Of a DNA stretch of 48,360 nucleotides, positions 8,804 to 17,892 are shown one piece after another. The stretch is taken from positions 1 to 48,360 of the forward strand of contig CAKSRS010000010.1 of the NCBI GenBank assembly GCA_934487205.1. Reading direction: 5' to 3'. Under the pieces are notes generated by a model. The model ran no database searches and was not told where the DNA came from. It saw only the letters and a program-made list of their open reading frames with translations. The position numbers and the translations under genes are program-made. Positions within the stretch are counted from its first letter, which is position 1, and each line of letters starts with the position of its first letter. Source of the stretch: an uncultured Clostridia bacterium (lineage in GTDB: Bacteria; Bacillota; Clostridia; UBA1381).

Positions 8804-11800
8804 ATGGCAAGGAAAAGGTTTATAATTTACATATTGCTTATCTCGTTTTTTACATCGGGTATACATGTGCAAGATGCAGCTGCAAAGTTTGCTTTTTCCG
8901 ATATTGAAGGTGAATATGCATGGGCGGAGGAAGCAATTGAGTATCTGGCGGAAAAAGGGATAGTAAGCGGAGTCGGTGAAAATGTTTTTGCGCCGGCAAA
9001 TAAGCTCACGCGCGAAGAAGTGAGTACAATAATTGCGCGTGCCCAAAATCTTGGCACGGACGGAAAGACGTCCGATTTTGAAGATGTGGCGAATGACAGA
9101 TGGAGTTATCCGTATGTGTCGGCAGTTTATGATGCCGGACTTATGACAGGAATATCCGATAAAATTTTTGGCGCAAAAAATCCTATAACGAGAGCAGAAT
9201 ATGCAGTCATAATGCAAAAACTTATCGGGCGCAGCCGTCAAAAACCGGAAACAAAAGATATGGGAGATATCTATACCGACGATGCGGATATTCCCGATTG
9301 GGCAGCAGATGCGGCTTATGAACTAAAGAGAGCAGGCATTATGACAGGTGAGGAGGACAATATGTTTCTGCCCGATAAGGCGGTAAACAGAGCCGAGGCA
9401 TGCGGTATTTTATATAATGTTTTGCAAGCCGTTGGTAACGATTCCGAACCGACTGAGGAAGTTACGGCAGCCGCGCGTGATGCAAAGTATTCGGAGGCAA
9501 TGCTTACGATGCAGACATTTGGCGTTATTAATGCCAATGTAAAGCCGGATGCAACTTTTGAGGTTGATGATATGTCGGAGATGATATACAAGTATCTCCG
9601 CATCGGAAATGATATGACAGCACCGGAAGCTACCCGAAGAATTTACAGTGACGTTGACCGCTGGCACTGGGCGGCGGGATATATAGAATATCTGTATAAC
9701 AATGATATTTATGCGGGCGACGGCACGGGAAACTATGAGCCGGATCGCAATGCCCGGCTTTCCGACGTGTGCGGTATTATGATCAATTTGCTCGGATACG
9801 CAAATGTTGCAAAACGTGCGGGTGAGGAATGGGACGCAATATCAAAAGCCCGTGATTTAAAACTGATAGGTTCGGGTGAAAACGGTATTGACCATGATAT
9901 TACATACGCGGAGTTTGCGTCAATTTGTTACAAAACGCTTTTTACCAATGCGGTTGCAGCGGCTATTGGCGGGAGCAATATTAAAATCGAGCAAAAGGAC
10001 GAATTTATTACCGAGTATTTCGGTTTGAAATACGGCACGGGGATAATGACGGGTGCGGATATGCACAGTCTAACGCATACAGAATGCAGAGACGGGTATG
10101 CGGTTATTGACGGAACCGCATTTTATGAAGAAGGTATAAGCCGCCTTTCCTGTCTTGGTATGAAGGTTAAATATTATTATGATGAGTCCACGGGACAGCT
10201 TGTGCTGAAGGCAGCGGTGCCGATAAAGAATGATGAACTTTATTTAAAGGCTGAGCAAATACAGAGCTATAATAACAATACATACAGATACAGCGATGAC
10301 AATAGGGTTCGCAGTGCGCATATCGATAATAATATGAAGCTCCTGTATAACGGAAAAATCACTTCGCAAAGAAATCCGTTTGTGCCGAAATACGGAACCG
10401 TAAGGCTTATTGACAACACCGGTGACGGTAAATATGATGTTGTTATTATAGAAAATGCATATAATGTTCTTTTTGAAAGTCTGAATAATGAGATTATCTA
10501 TGGACAAAATTTGGACGAAAGCGGAAAAAAACATAAAATAAATATAAAAGATGCAGATTACTTGAGCATTGAAAGAGACGGAATAAATATCAGCCCTTCG
10601 GACATAAAAGAAAACAGCATTATTACGGCTGTTGTCAGTGAAGATGAGAAATTATTCAAGCTTTATGTAAGCGATAGAACAACAGACGGCACGATAATGG
10701 CTGCCGATGAAGAAGAAATCGATATAGACGGTAATGTATACAAGGTTGCCGATAAGCTTTACAATCCCGATTTGGCGGCTGTGCCGGGGAAGAAAGTGAC
10801 AGTATACTTCGATGTTTACGGGAATGCAGCGGCTGTATTGGCAGCGGGTGACGGAGAATATCATTACGGTTATGTACTGAAAGTTTCGCCCGATGAGGAC
10901 GAAGATAATGTAATTGTCAAATTATTGGGCGATGACGGGAAGGAGCATAAATATTCCTGTGACAGTAAGGTCGTAATTGACAATACGCGCGCTGTGTCAA
11001 TTAATGCAGTGAGTGCATTTGTAAATGTGGGGGAATTAATCAGATACAAATTGAGGAATGAATGTCTGTGGATTATAGACACTGCTGAAAATAAAGGTGT
11101 ATTTGATAATTATACATATTATGAAGACAGTGATTCGCTCAGAGTTATTGCGTGCGATTATCTGATATATAAAAGCGGTGCGTCGTTGTTTAAGAAAATC
11201 TATGAGACGGGAGCTGTGGTAGAAGGAGAGGTCGGAATTGCTGATGATACACCGGTATTCTTTGTTCCCGAAGATGATACTGATGCGGAGAGCTCGGATT
11301 ATTATGTGACTACAAGGACGGCAATTCCGGTGGATTCGCTTGAAAAGGTAAAAATATATGCAAGCGGCAAGAAAACAATGGTTGCAGACGCGCTTATATA
11401 CTATTATAAAAGAGAATTGGACTCGTCGGCGGGGATATTCGTGGTGGATAAAATTATTCGGAAAGTAAACGAGGACAACGCGCAGATTTACGGGATAACG
11501 GGATATATGAACGGTGAAAAGGCGGAATATGATGTCGAGGACGGTTCTATCCTTACTGCAAACGGTCGGATTGCGCGGGGAAGCGTGATTAGATTATCCA
11601 CTAAACGCAACGGCATAGTTGACAGCATACAAAATCTTTACAGTGCAGACGGTACGGGCGAGCTGAATAATGCAGAGCATGAGTACAAAACGGGTTATTC
11701 TGCCGTACCATGTAACTACAGTTTCAGAGTCGTACTCGGTTCTTGCGTGGAAAAAGAAGGAACATATATGAGATTTAAATTTAAGGATAATGTTTCTAAA

Positions 11801-11980
11801 AATGAATTGTTCAATCTGTCGGGCTGTCGGGTTTATGTATACGATAAATCGGAGGATACCGTCTCCGTTGGCAATGCTTTGGATATTTATGATTATGAAA
11901 CATACGGATCGGCTTACGATGAATTGATTGTATGCACAAGAGCTGCAATAACGAGCGATATAATTATTGTTAAAGAATAA
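8804..11980 (+). CDS. Large SLH-domain protein (N-terminal SLH) with unknown beta-rich region
   Basis: The 1058-residue protein starts at ATG 8804 behind GGAGGG. A signal peptide (about 1-28) is followed by three SLH domains (about 30-85, 88-145 and 150-205) very similar to those of the preceding gene (for example NDRWSYPYVSAVY in both). A fourth, SLH-like segment lies at about 278-330 (DRWHWAAGYIEYLYNNDIYA). The remaining 700 residues are acidic, beta-rich and repetitive, with many short domains of the type GKxxTVYFDVYGN and no catalytic motif that I recognise. The position of its SLH domains (N-terminal) is opposite to that of its neighbour (C-terminal). It is probably a wall-anchored scaffold or adhesin for the glycan-degrading system; this is inference from location. 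Confidence 0.8.
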   Translation: MARKRFIIYILLISFFTSGIHVQDAAAKFAFSDIEGEYAWAEEAIEYLAEKGIVSGVGENVFAPANKLTREEVSTIIARAQNLGTDGKTSDFEDVANDRWSYPYVSAVYDAGLMTGISDKIFGAKNPITRAEYAVIMQKLIGRSRQKPETKDMGDIYTDDADIPDWAADAAYELKRAGIMTGEEDNMFLPDKAVNRAEACGILYNVLQAVGNDSEPTEEVTAAARDAKYSEAMLTMQTFGVINANVKPDATFEVDDMSEMIYKYLRIGNDMTAPEATRRIYSDVDRWHWAAGYIEYLYNNDIYAGDGTGNYEPDRNARLSDVCGIMINLLGYANVAKRAGEEWDAISKARDLKLIGSGENGIDHDITYAEFASICYKTLFTNAVAAAIGGSNIKIEQKDEFITEYFGLKYGTGIMTGADMHSLTHTECRDGYAVIDGTAFYEEGISRLSCLGMKVKYYYDESTGQLVLKAAVPIKNDELYLKAEQIQSYNNNTYRYSDDNRVRSAHIDNNMKLLYNGKITSQRNPFVPKYGTVRLIDNTGDGKYDVVIIENAYNVLFESLNNEIIYGQNLDESGKKHKINIKDADYLSIERDGINISPSDIKENSIITAVVSEDEKLFKLYVSDRTTDGTIMAADEEEIDIDGNVYKVADKLYNPDLAAVPGKKVTVYFDVYGNAAAVLAAGDGEYHYGYVLKVSPDEDEDNVIVKLLGDDGKEHKYSCDSKVVIDNTRAVSINAVSAFVNVGELIRYKLRNECLWIIDTAENKGVFDNYTYYEDSDSLRVIACDYLIYKSGASLFKKIYETGAVVEGEVGIADDTPVFFVPEDDTDAESSDYYVTTRTAIPVDSLEKVKIYASGKKTMVADALIYYYKRELDSSAGIFVVDKIIRKVNEDNAQIYGITGYMNGEKAEYDVEDGSILTANGRIARGSVIRLSTKRNGIVDSIQNLYSADGTGELNNAEHEYKTGYSAVPCNYSFRVVLGSCVEKEGTYMRFKFKDNVSKNELFNLSGCRVYVYDKSEDTVSVGNALDIYDYETYGSAYDELIVCTRAAITSDIIIVKE

Positions 11981-12007
11981 ATATAATAAGAAGGAGAACA
12001 AACTGTA

Positions 12008-13693
12008 ATGGATAGAAAACCGAAACTTGAAGAACTGAGTCTGCGGGAAAAAATCAGTCAGACGGCAATGCTTGGACAGGATACAGTATTTGAAAAATTT
12101 ACAAACAGCAGTGCTGTGCCGGAATATATTAAGGAAAATCCGATCGGCACTTTTCATGCAACGGGTGCGAGCAATTATTCCGAGATACATATGGTAGACG
12201 GTGTTGCAAAAGGATTTTATGAAAAGGATTATGCCGAAAAATACCGGAAGTGGATAAAGGAATTAAATGAAGTATCTGAGATACCGATTCTTGTAGCAAG
12301 TGACTGCGAGGGCGGAATGGGATATGCATTTCCGAGAATGTCGCTGTTTACAACAGCGGGAGGACTCGGCGCTGCCAATGATGAAGAACTTGCGTACCAA
12401 ACGGGTTATCAACTTGCATCCGAGGCAAAATATGCAGGTCTTAACTGGCTTTGGGGACCGCCGGCAGATCTTTGCGGCAGAGCGTTTTCGGTTATGTATA
12501 ACAGATGTTACGGCGATTCTGTAGAAATTAATACCAAAATGGCGGTGGCGCAGATAAAAGGAATGCAGGATGCGGGAGTAGCAGCGAATATAAAGCATTT
12601 CCCGGGGCCGGGTATTGAAGAATACCGCGACCCACACAGTTCGGTCAATGTTAATTCCATGAGTTTTGATGAATGGGTAAAGACGCAGGGAGCGATATAT
12701 CAGGCGGCAATTGATGCGGGCGTATATTCAATTATGATAGGTCACTCGGCATTCCCGGCGGTGGATAACAGAAAGATAGGAAAAGTATATGTTCCGTCAA
12801 CATTATCCGACAAAGTTATTACGGAACTTCTGAAAGGAAAAATGGGCTTTAAAGGTGTTGTAGTGACAGACGGCATTTCCATGCGCGGACTTTCTTTGAT
12901 GTATGAAAATGTCGATGAACTGCATAAAGCGCTTATAAAAGCGGGCAATGATATTATTTTGTCGGTCGGCGACATTGAACATTATCTTGATATTATGGAG
13001 AAGGCTGTTTTGTCGGGAGAGATTGCGGAAGAAAGAATTAATGACGCTTGTCGCAGGGTTCTTGATATGAAGGAAAAAATCGGACTGTTTAATGATGAGG
13101 AACAAGAGCCGGGAGATATTCCCGAAGAACTTCTCCAAAAAGGAAGGGAACTTAATATCAAGGTGGCGGAAAGAAGTGTAACCCTTATATGCGATGATGA
13201 TAAAAAACTTCCGCTTGACCGTAACAAGATTAAAAAGGTAGTTGCAATATGTCCCGGATATGATGAGAGTGTTGTCGAGAATGTAAGAAATGTATTTACC
13301 CGCGAATTTACAAAACGCGGTGTGGAAAAGGTTGAGGTGCGCCATTATATAGACGATAATAAAAGCTTTGACCCCAAAGATCTGATACCTTTGAACGAAG
13401 AATATGACCTGATAATATATGCAGCTTATATGCCGCATGGCATGGGCAGAATATTTACGGGCGATTCATTCAGAACGATTGCATTTTCGCTGCGTTACGG
13501 AAGGAGAAAGTCGATTGTAATGTCATTGGGTTCGCCATTTCTGTACTTTGATTATTTTTATCAGGCAGAAACATATCTCAATCTGTACAGTCCAAAGGAC
13601 GAGGTTCTGACAGCGGCAATCAAAGGCCTATACGGAGAAATTGAGTTCACGGGAGTCAGCGGTTTTGAGATGGTCCCCGACTGGGCAAAATAA
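12008..13693 (+). CDS. Glycoside hydrolase family 3 protein (NagZ-type D-x-H dyad)
   Basis: The 561-residue protein has no signal peptide, so it should act in the cytoplasm. The GH3 barrel is clear: K196-H197-F-P-G is the conserved KHFPG motif. It is followed by R-D208-P-H210, the Asp-x-His general acid/base dyad typical of the beta-N-acetylglucosaminidase branch of GH3. VVTDGISM carries the predicted nucleophile Asp288. A C-terminal alpha/beta sandwich spans about 395-540. The ribosome site AAGGAGA lies at 11991-11997. It probably removes beta-linked N-acetylhexosamines (hydrolytically or by phosphorolysis) from oligosaccharides released by the surface enzymes, which would suggest an amino-sugar-containing substrate. 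A different GH3 specificity cannot be excluded from sequence alone. Confidence 0.85.
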   Translation: MDRKPKLEELSLREKISQTAMLGQDTVFEKFTNSSAVPEYIKENPIGTFHATGASNYSEIHMVDGVAKGFYEKDYAEKYRKWIKELNEVSEIPILVASDCEGGMGYAFPRMSLFTTAGGLGAANDEELAYQTGYQLASEAKYAGLNWLWGPPADLCGRAFSVMYNRCYGDSVEINTKMAVAQIKGMQDAGVAANIKHFPGPGIEEYRDPHSSVNVNSMSFDEWVKTQGAIYQAAIDAGVYSIMIGHSAFPAVDNRKIGKVYVPSTLSDKVITELLKGKMGFKGVVVTDGISMRGLSLMYENVDELHKALIKAGNDIILSVGDIEHYLDIMEKAVLSGEIAEERINDACRRVLDMKEKIGLFNDEEQEPGDIPEELLQKGRELNIKVAERSVTLICDDDKKLPLDRNKIKKVVAICPGYDESVVENVRNVFTREFTKRGVEKVEVRHYIDDNKSFDPKDLIPLNEEYDLIIYAAYMPHGMGRIFTGDSFRTIAFSLRYGRRKSIVMSLGSPFLYFDYFYQAETYLNLYSPKDEVLTAAIKGLYGEIEFTGVSGFEMVPDWAK

Positions 13694-13704
13694 GAGGGGT
13701 TTCA

Positions 13705-14694
13705 ATGAAATATGCGGACATAATTCGTGAGTATTCGAAAAATACATACGTAAAAATGATAAGAAATGCACAGGGGGAACTTAAATATCCTTTTGTTGTA
13801 CCGGGTAGTGCGCGATACAATAATTGCCTGTGGGACTGGGACAGCTGGCTGAGCAATGTTGCCATACGGCAGATAATGGCAGATAATGATAACGACGGCA
13901 GCATGTTTTATAAATATGAAAAAGGCTGTATTCTGAATTTTTTGAATCATATTGAGAGGGGCGGCAGAATCCCGATTGCAATCAGCCCCGACGGGGTTCC
14001 GCCGATGCTTGATACCAAAGATTCAAATATACATAAACCGTGTCTTGTGCAGCATATAGCCTTCATATTACGGCAAAATGAAGAAAAGTATGAATGGCTG
14101 CTGCCCGTATGGGATAAAATTGAGCTGTATATAAATTGTTATCTGAATAATTTTAAACATAAAGAAACCGGTCTGTTCTTTTGGAAAAATGATTTTGCAA
14201 TCGGTGTTGATAATGATCCGTGCACTTTTTACCGCCCGGAAAAAAGCTCGGCGTCAATATTTCTGAACTGTATGATGTATAAAGAACTTATCGCTGCGTC
14301 ATATGTATGCCGATTAATCGGCAAGGACGATAAACTGTATAAATCGGAAACGGTAAAACTCAAAAATGCAGTAAATGAGCATTTATGGGACGAAAAATGC
14401 GGATTTTATTTCAGTGCAGATTTGAATTTACTGCCGATAGACAGAGAAGACGGATTACACAGCGGAATGCCGCGGCATTGGAACAGCCTTATACAACGTA
14501 TTGACGTATGGAGCGGTTTTATGGCAATGTGGGCAGGAATTGCTGATGAGCGTCAGGCGAAAAGAATGGTTAGGGAGAATATGATGAACCCCGAGACATT
14601 TAATGCGGAATATGGTATAAGAACACTGTCAAAGCTGGTGATTACGCATTTTGATGCTGCGTTCCAATCGGCGCTGTCGTTATCTGCGCGATAA
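13705..14694 (+). CDS. (Alpha/alpha)6-barrel glycosidase, GH63/trehalase-like, 3'-truncated
   Basis: The protein starts at ATG 13705 behind AGAGGGG, 11 bases after the GH3 gene. It resembles cytoplasmic GH63-like/mannosylglycerate-hydrolase enzymes. Visible features are the N-terminal LWDWDSWLS substrate-site motif, GVDNDPCTFYRPE (likely catalytic acid region), RIDVWSGFMAMWAG and FNAEYGIRTLSK near the end. In this family the last motif is normally followed by about 80-100 more residues, including the second catalytic carboxylate. Here homology stops at about residue 310 (base 14634). The last 19 residues are read through antisense sequence of a dockerin fragment, so the 329-residue product is probably inactive. 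The gene appears broken by recombination or deletion, or by a mis-join of the assembly. Confidence 0.7.
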   Translation: MKYADIIREYSKNTYVKMIRNAQGELKYPFVVPGSARYNNCLWDWDSWLSNVAIRQIMADNDNDGSMFYKYEKGCILNFLNHIERGGRIPIAISPDGVPPMLDTKDSNIHKPCLVQHIAFILRQNEEKYEWLLPVWDKIELYINCYLNNFKHKETGLFFWKNDFAIGVDNDPCTFYRPEKSSASIFLNCMMYKELIAASYVCRLIGKDDKLYKSETVKLKNAVNEHLWDEKCGFYFSADLNLLPIDREDGLHSGMPRHWNSLIQRIDVWSGFMAMWAGIADERQAKRMVRENMMNPETFNAEYGIRTLSKLVITHFDAAFQSALSLSAR

Positions 14695-14843
14695 TAAAGC
14701 TGCGCCTCGGTAATATCCAAAAGGTCAGCCTTTCCGTCGCCGTTTACATCATAGGTGAGTACATCGGTAAATGTTGCCTCGGCGGGACTGATTTCGTTTA
14801 CGGTGCCGTACATTACATTTTTATTCAAATCCCGGCCGGATAA
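14646..14843 (-). pseudogene. Dockerin-domain gene fragment
   Basis: Read on the minus strand, this stretch encodes a coding fragment ending with the first calcium loop of a type I dockerin: DVLTYDVNGDGKADLLDITE, with Asp/Asn/Asp/Asp in the 1-3-5-12 pattern, followed by the usual helix and NAASKC. The second calcium repeat, which should begin right after that Cys, is missing; the sequence switches instead into the antisense of the truncated GH63-like gene. The upstream side also ends abruptly near 14843, against a transposase remnant. No start codon with a ribosome site was found. It shows that the organism (or a donor) uses dockerin-bearing proteins. Confidence 0.6.
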
Positions 14844-15061
14844 AACGAATGTCAGTTTTGCACAGTTTTTCTATATTTCTAAGATAGACATACCCGGCAT
14901 CCATAAATGCAAACAGGATAATTTCAATAACTTAAGCGGACAAATCTCGGACGGTCTATTTTGCTCCCTTTCATAACAAAATACTTTCTTAGGTCAATTT
15001 GCTCCGATGTTTCATTGAAAGTGTAGACTGGATCAGAAATTTCTATGATTTTTTCTAAATC
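14844..15061 (-). pseudogene. IS1182-family transposase remnant, frameshifted
   Basis: The minus strand carries two adjacent pieces of one protein in different frames. Bases 15061-14924 read IIEISDPVYTFNETSEQIDL then RKYFVMKGSKIDRPRF, ending in TGA. Bases 14931-14844 read VIEIILFAFMDAGYVYLRNI then EKLCKTDIRF. Together they match my recollection of the N-terminus of IS1182-type transposases (DLRKYF ... LLFAFMDSGY ... REIEKLCKTDIRFM). A shift near 14927 and an abrupt end near 14844 leave only about 75 residues, so the element is dead. Terminal inverted repeats were not identified. Assignment is from remembered family sequence and should be confirmed by search. Confidence 0.55.
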
Positions 15062-15130
15062 TACCGGAATTCTTTATTGAATTGGTGTATAATGATTATT
15101 GTGGTTTATTGTTTTCATTAAATATATTAT

Positions 15131-15173
15131 GCCGCAAAAAGGCTGTTTCCGCTACGGTTTCAGCCTTTTTTCT
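15131..15173. terminator. Hairpin with flanking A and T runs (bidirectional terminator candidate)
   Basis: AAAAAGGCTG pairs with CAGCCTTTTT around a loop containing TTTCCGCTACGG. The hairpin lies between the debris region and the minus-strand symporter gene and could stop transcription in either direction. Confidence 0.5.
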
Positions 15174-15182
15174 ATACAAAAA

Positions 15183-15212
15183 ATCGAGGTTTTTTAACCT
15201 CGACTTTTTGCG
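15183..15212 (-). terminator. Intrinsic terminator of the AEC-NSS operon
   Basis: On the minus strand, TCGAGGTT pairs with AACCTCGA across a short A-rich loop and is followed by a run of six T. It lies about 30 bases after the symporter stop codon. Confidence 0.75.
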
Positions 15213-15238
15213 GGACTTTTTTACAGCCCATTTTGTAA

Positions 15239-16597
15239 TTAAATTTTCATAATGCCCATTGCGTCGAGAACTGATGAAATGAGTATCAGTACGATGCAAA
15301 TCGGCGCGATATAACGTATAACTACGGTAAACAGTCCCTTTGCCGAGAACTTTTGTCCTTCCGCCTGTGCTTCTTCGATAATCGCCTGCGGCTTAATAAC
15401 ATAGCCGACAAATATGCAGATGAGGAACGCTACGATAGGCATAAGCACACTGTTGCTGATAAAATCAAAGAAGGAAAGGAAATCCATGCCGATAATTTTA
15501 ATATTGCTCCATGCGCCGTTTCCGAGTGATGACGGAACGCCCAAAATAATGGAAAGAACAACTGCCCATAAACATGCTGCTCCGCGGCTTGTCTTAAAGT
15601 GGTCTTTTACTATGGAAACAACCGCCTCCATAAGCGAAATGGACGATGTAAGCGCTGCAAAAAGTACGAGTACAAAGAACAATGCGCCGATGACTGTGCC
15701 GCCTGTCATGCTTTCAAAAACCTTAGGCAGAGTAACGAACATAAGTCCGGGGCCTTTTCCCAAAGCCGCCTCATCTCCGCCGGAGAATACGAATACTGCC
15801 GGGATTATGATAAGACCTGCAATGAATGCAATTCCCGTGTCGAAAATTTCGATTTGGCGTACCGATGATTCAAGGTTTACTTCCTTTTTCATGTACGAGC
15901 CGTATGTGACCATAATTCCCATTGCCAGCGACATGGAATAGAACATTTGTCCCATAGCTGCGAGTACGGTTGTTATTGAGAATTTGCTGAAGTCGGGCAG
16001 AAGATAATATTTAACGCCCGCGCCCGCACCCGGCAGACACATTGCATAAATTGCGATAACAACCGAAAGAATAACCAAAATCGGCATCATAACTTTACTT
16101 ACGTTCTCTATGCCCTTTTCAACGCCGAGACAGATAACAAGCGTTGTAATACCCAAGAATACTGCGAACCAAAGCATCGGCTCAAACGGCTGACCGATGA
16201 ATTTTCCGAAATAATCGTCAGCCACAGTCTGCATGGCACCGCCGCTCATAAAGCTAAACATGTACTTTGTTACCCAGCCGCCGATTACGCAGTAATACGG
16301 CAGAATGATAATAGGTACGATTGATTCCAAAAAGCCGATAAACGCATATTTTTTGCTTAATTTCTTAAAAGCTCCGATTGCGGAAAGACCTGTTTTTCTT
16401 CCGAGTGCAATTTCGGCAGACATAAGCGCAAAACCGAACGTTACCGCCAAAATTAAATATACGAGCAAGAATATTCCACCGCCGTATTTTGCCGCAAGAT
16501 ACGGAAATCTCCATATATTTCCAAGACCTACGGCTGAGCCTGCCGCAGCAAGCACAAAGCCGATTTTTCCAGTAAAACTGCTTCGTTGATTTTCCAT
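15239..16597 (-). CDS. Neurotransmitter:sodium symporter (NSS/SNF) family transporter
   Basis: The 452-residue integral membrane protein has the NSS signature at the N-terminus: KIGFVLAAAGSAVGLGNIWR then FPYLAAKYGGG, which forms the unwound TM1 Na+/substrate site. There are about 11 hydrophobic segments. The length matches bacterial 11-TM members such as the amino-acid transporter MhsT rather than the 12-TM animal proteins. Bacterial NSS proteins import amino acids using the Na+ gradient. The ATG at 16597 is preceded on its strand by AGAGGGG. The gene starts 39 bases after the stop of the AEC permease gene, so the two are likely co-transcribed. The neighbouring V-ATPase has a Na+-type c-ring, which could supply the driving gradient. 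Confidence 0.93.
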   Translation of the reverse strand: MENQRSSFTGKIGFVLAAAGSAVGLGNIWRFPYLAAKYGGGIFLLVYLILAVTFGFALMSAEIALGRKTGLSAIGAFKKLSKKYAFIGFLESIVPIIILPYYCVIGGWVTKYMFSFMSGGAMQTVADDYFGKFIGQPFEPMLWFAVFLGITTLVICLGVEKGIENVSKVMMPILVILSVVIAIYAMCLPGAGAGVKYYLLPDFSKFSITTVLAAMGQMFYSMSLAMGIMVTYGSYMKKEVNLESSVRQIEIFDTGIAFIAGLIIIPAVFVFSGGDEAALGKGPGLMFVTLPKVFESMTGGTVIGALFFVLVLFAALTSSISLMEAVVSIVKDHFKTSRGAACLWAVVLSIILGVPSSLGNGAWSNIKIIGMDFLSFFDFISNSVLMPIVAFLICIFVGYVIKPQAIIEEAQAEGQKFSAKGLFTVVIRYIAPICIVLILISSVLDAMGIMKI

Positions 16598-16636
16598 AAA
16601 AAAATACCCCTCTTTATACGATTTTCTGTTTTTTTG

Positions 16637-17578
16637 TCACACAACATAGGTAACGAATACATACAAAAGCGGGATTGTAATCACGCAAAATGTATGCGAA
16701 ATCATTGCCATAGACGCGCCTGTTTCGGTATTGCCGCCGTATGCCGCGGGGAAAACCACCGTGTTTAGTCCGAGCGGAGTTCCGAAAGCAAAAAGCGTCA
16801 GTACAAGTACATCTTTATCCGCGCCGATAATATATAAAAGACCGATAAACAGGAGCGGAAGTATTACCAACCTAAGTGCGGACGCAAAATATACCCTTTT
16901 GTTGTGTAATAAACTCCGAAAATCGTAGCCGCCTACAACAAATCCCGTGAGCAGCATGGCGAGCGGCCCCATGCATGCGGCAAGTTTTGCAACTGCCGAT
17001 TTTACGAAACCGGGGAGGTAGTTTTCCGCATTTGTAAGCCCCAGGATTACACCGATTATAATCGAGATAAAAATCGGGTTTACAAGGCGCGAAAGCGTCC
17101 CCGCGTTATTTTTGTTTTTCGGAATAAGTATAATCATGCCCCATGTGTAAACTGCGGTATTGAGCGGCAGGATATAGAGCATGTACCTGTAAAGTGCGTC
17201 ATTGCCGAGAATGACGGGGACTATCGCATTTCCCATAAAGGAAAAATTCGCAAAGGTAAGCGCATATTTGTAGATATTCCGTAAATATTCGTCCTTTGTA
17301 AAAACTTTGGAAAGCGGAATTGCAATAATCAAAGCAACATACAGTACAAGCGTGCAGTACAGAATCAGCCGATACTCCTCCGAGAGAGATTTTACCGTGC
17401 AATACTCCATGAAGGTGTTGATAATAAGCGCCGGAACTATCACATAATTTTCCAGCCGGGACAGAACAACGGCGGTATTATCGGGTACTATGCTGCACTT
17501 TTTGAGTATAAATCCTATGACAATGTATGTGAACATCACCAGCATTGGTGACAATGTTGCGTTAAAGGCAGTAAACAT
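16637..17578 (-). CDS. AEC (auxin efflux carrier) family permease
   Basis: The 313-residue protein has about ten hydrophobic segments and the N-terminal pattern of bacterial AEC transporters: a first helix, IGFILKKCSIVPDNTAVVLS, then LENYVIVPALIINTF. Bacterial members (YfdV/MleP type) move small carboxylates or related metabolites; the substrate here cannot be read from sequence. The ATG at 17578 is preceded by AAAGGATA. It is the first gene of a two-gene minus-strand unit with the NSS symporter and is divergent from the V-ATPase operon. Confidence 0.88.
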   Translation of the reverse strand: MFTAFNATLSPMLVMFTYIVIGFILKKCSIVPDNTAVVLSRLENYVIVPALIINTFMEYCTVKSLSEEYRLILYCTLVLYVALIIAIPLSKVFTKDEYLRNIYKYALTFANFSFMGNAIVPVILGNDALYRYMLYILPLNTAVYTWGMIILIPKNKNNAGTLSRLVNPIFISIIIGVILGLTNAENYLPGFVKSAVAKLAACMGPLAMLLTGFVVGGYDFRSLLHNKRVYFASALRLVILPLLFIGLLYIIGADKDVLVLTLFAFGTPLGLNTVVFPAAYGGNTETGASMAMISHTFCVITIPLLYVFVTYVV

Positions 17579-17670
17579 AATAATTATCCTTTCTGATTTT
17601 ATACTATTATTGCCTAAAAAATCAGGAAATAAACTTATTAATGCTTTATGCCTTAAATAATGACTAACAA

Positions 17671-17699
17671 ATTATATCATATGTCAGCACAAAAGTAAA
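17671..17699 (-). promoter_or_regulatory. Promoter candidate for AEC-NSS operon
   Basis: On the minus strand there is an extended -10, TGATATAAT (hexamer at 17671-17676), with only a weak -35 (TTTACT-like) upstream. It lies about 95 bases before the AEC start codon. Confidence 0.5.
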
Positions 17700-17798
17700 T
17701 AATTTTGGGAATTTTTTGTGCAATTTTTCTGAAATGTACAAAAATAAGTCAAAAAAGGGAAAATGTCGCAGATTTGAACAGCCGGCAAAAACTGACTG

Positions 17799-17827
17799 TT
17801 GGCAAGAACCGAATTTTTTTATATACT
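17799..17827 (+). promoter_or_regulatory. Promoter of the V-ATPase operon
   Basis: TTGGCA (17799-17804) and TATACT (17822-17827) are separated by exactly 17 bases, about 65 bases before the first gene. No other promoter of this quality is seen within the operon. Confidence 0.7.
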
Positions 17828-17892
17828 GAATAAAAACATACATAATTTTTCAGTGTATGGAAAAAACTGTATAAAAAAGAGGTGAGACAAAT

